Source of the DNA: an uncultured Pseudomonadales bacterium
GTDB taxonomy: Bacteria > Pseudomonadota > Gammaproteobacteria > Pseudomonadales > Porticoccaceae
DNA: 6,784 nt
Direction: 5' to 3'
NCBI GenBank assembly: GCA_937998635.1
Contig: CALLDA010000240.1
Location: forward strand, 1 to 6,784
This document shows, piece by piece, positions 5,707 through 6,784 of this stretch; positions within the stretch are counted from its first letter, which is position 1; the number at the start of each line of letters is the position of its first letter. A program made the translations under genes and the position numbers. The notes beneath the pieces are model-generated. The model was not told the DNA's origin and did not search any database. It saw only the letters and a list, made by a program, of their open reading frames with translations.

Positions 5707-6784
5707 ATGGATCAACTGGTACAACTCTGGCAGACCTCGGGCCTTGCGCAGATAGAACTCGGCGCCATCGTGATGATGGCGGTGGGTTTAACGCTGCTTT
5801 ATTTGGCGATTAATAAAGGCTTTGAGCCTCTACTGCTGGTGCCCATCGGCTTTGGCACGATTCTGATTAATATTCCTGGCGCGGGTTTTGATGCAGTGCC
5901 GGTTTACGACGCACTAGGTCACCTCGAAAGCCCCGGCGGGCTTATGTACTACATTTACACCGTCGGCATCGCATCGGGAATGTTCCCGCTTATCATTTTT
6001 ATGGGCGTCGGTGCCATGACCGATTTTGGCCCCTTATTAGCCAATCCTAAGACCTTACTTCTGGGCGCAGCTGCACAGGTAGGCATTTTTACTACGGTGT
6101 TGGGGGCGGTGGGCTTAAGCAGTCTGGGTATTCTGGATTTTTCCATTCGCGATGCCGCATCTATCGGCATTATTGGCGGTGCCGACGGCCCAACCGCTAT
6201 TTTTGTGACCAGCAAGTTATCCCCTGATTTACTCGGTGCAGTGGCGGTGGCCGCTTATTCCTATATGGCGCTGGTGCCGATTATCCAGCCACCAATCATG
6301 AGGCTGCTCACTACGGAGGCTGAGCGGGGCATAAAAATGGAGCAATTGCGCCCGGTTTCAACGCTGGAAAAAATTGTTTTCCCCTTGATGCTTTTGTTGC
6401 TAGTGGCCTTGTTTTTGCCTACTGCTGCACCTTTATTGGGGATGTTTTGCTTTGGCAACCTGATGCGTGAATGTGGCGTAGTGGCGCGGCTTTCCGATAC
6501 GGTGCAAAACTCATTGATCAACATCGTGACTATTTTTCTGGGTCTGGGAGTCGGTTCGAAAATGAGTGCAGATAAATTTCTCAACTGGGAAACCCTGGGT
6601 ATTCTCGGCCTGGGTATGTTGGCGTTCTGCATCGGTACTGCAGCAGGCGTGTTGATGGCCAAGTTGATGAACGTGCTGAGTAAAACACCGATCAATCCCC
6701 TGATTGGTTCAGCCGGTGTATCCGCCGTACCCATGGCCGCGAGGGTGTCAAACAAGTTGGGTTTAGAAGCGAATCCGCACAATT
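5707..6784 (+). CDS. oadB: Oxaloacetate decarboxylase beta subunit (OadB), Na+ pump (3' end outside window)
   Basis: This integral membrane subunit decarboxylates carboxybiotin on OadA and couples it to Na+ export. The readable 359 residues are strongly hydrophobic, with many transmembrane stretches. The signature GGADGPTAIF places the key aspartate at D160, equivalent to Klebsiella D203. The second signature, INPLIGSAGVSAVPMAARVSN, supplies N330, G334, S339 and R346, equivalent to Klebsiella N373, G377, S382 and R389. Both signatures are offset by the same 43 residues, so this is a shorter-N-terminus form, similar in proportion to the roughly 375-residue beta subunits of related decarboxylases. 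Methylmalonyl-CoA or glutaconyl-CoA decarboxylase beta subunits are close relatives, but the linked oadG and oadA decide for OadB. The start ATG has only a weak site in front (AGG six bases upstream). The frame is open to the last base, and perhaps 30-70 residues are missing. Confidence 0.96.
   Translation, partial: MDQLVQLWQTSGLAQIELGAIVMMAVGLTLLYLAINKGFEPLLLVPIGFGTILINIPGAGFDAVPVYDALGHLESPGGLMYYIYTVGIASGMFPLIIFMGVGAMTDFGPLLANPKTLLLGAAAQVGIFTTVLGAVGLSSLGILDFSIRDAASIGIIGGADGPTAIFVTSKLSPDLLGAVAVAAYSYMALVPIIQPPIMRLLTTEAERGIKMEQLRPVSTLEKIVFPLMLLLLVALFLPTAAPLLGMFCFGNLMRECGVVARLSDTVQNSLINIVTIFLGLGVGSKMSADKFLNWETLGILGLGMLAFCIGTAAGVLMAKLMNVLSKTPINPLIGSAGVSAVPMAARVSNKLGLEANPHN

Noticed and set aside
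6261..6782. Long minus-strand open frame (173 codons) opposite oadB
   Set aside because: It lies antisense to the highly conserved OadB frame, has no recognisable domain, and its Pro/Ile/Arg-rich composition is what the complement of a hydrophobic membrane-protein gene gives.

Overview
The window looks like ordinary chromosomal DNA from a gammaproteobacterium, probably a marine or otherwise sodium-using one. The reasons are roughly 50% GC composition by eye, an ArgS whose last residues (GIETMERM) closely resemble those I recall for the enterobacterial enzyme (GIETVERM), and a complete start of a sodium-pumping oxaloacetate decarboxylase operon in the order gamma-alpha-beta (oadG, oadA, oadB). 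The genus cannot be fixed from this stretch alone.

Layout. Bases 1-1293 (+) hold the 3' nine-tenths or so of a glutamate dehydrogenase-family gene whose start lies before the window. It meets argS (1317-3113, -) tail to tail with only 23 bp between the stop codons. The 246 bp from the argS start to the oadG start (3114-3359) carries a plausible pair of back-to-back promoters sharing nearly the same -35 bases, one for each direction, and an approximately 100-nt leader for oadG. Then, all on +, come oadG (3360-3617), a 132-bp spacer, oadA (3750-5540), a 166-bp spacer with two different short tandem repeats (six TTAAG units starting inside the oadA stop codon, and three 15-bp units just before oadB), and oadB (5707 to the end of the window, 3' end missing).

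How the genes fit together. OadG, OadA and OadB form one membrane complex: the biotin carboxyltransferase subunit OadA takes CO2 off oxaloacetate, the small membrane subunit OadG holds the complex together, and OadB releases the CO2 from carboxybiotin while exporting Na+. The catalytic and ion-site residues known from studied homologues are all present in the parts that can be read, so the pump should be functional. A catabolic glutamate dehydrogenase nearby would feed 2-oxoglutarate into the TCA cycle, upstream of oxaloacetate, but the two units are separated by argS on the other strand and any functional link is inference.

I found no new system: no mobile element, CRISPR array, tRNA or rRNA. 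The points worth a second look are in the non-coding spacers of the oad operon (pentanucleotide and 15-bp repeats, unusually wide gaps, a possibly structured leader) and a disordered-looking insertion with a 15-bp internal duplication near the C terminus of the dehydrogenase.
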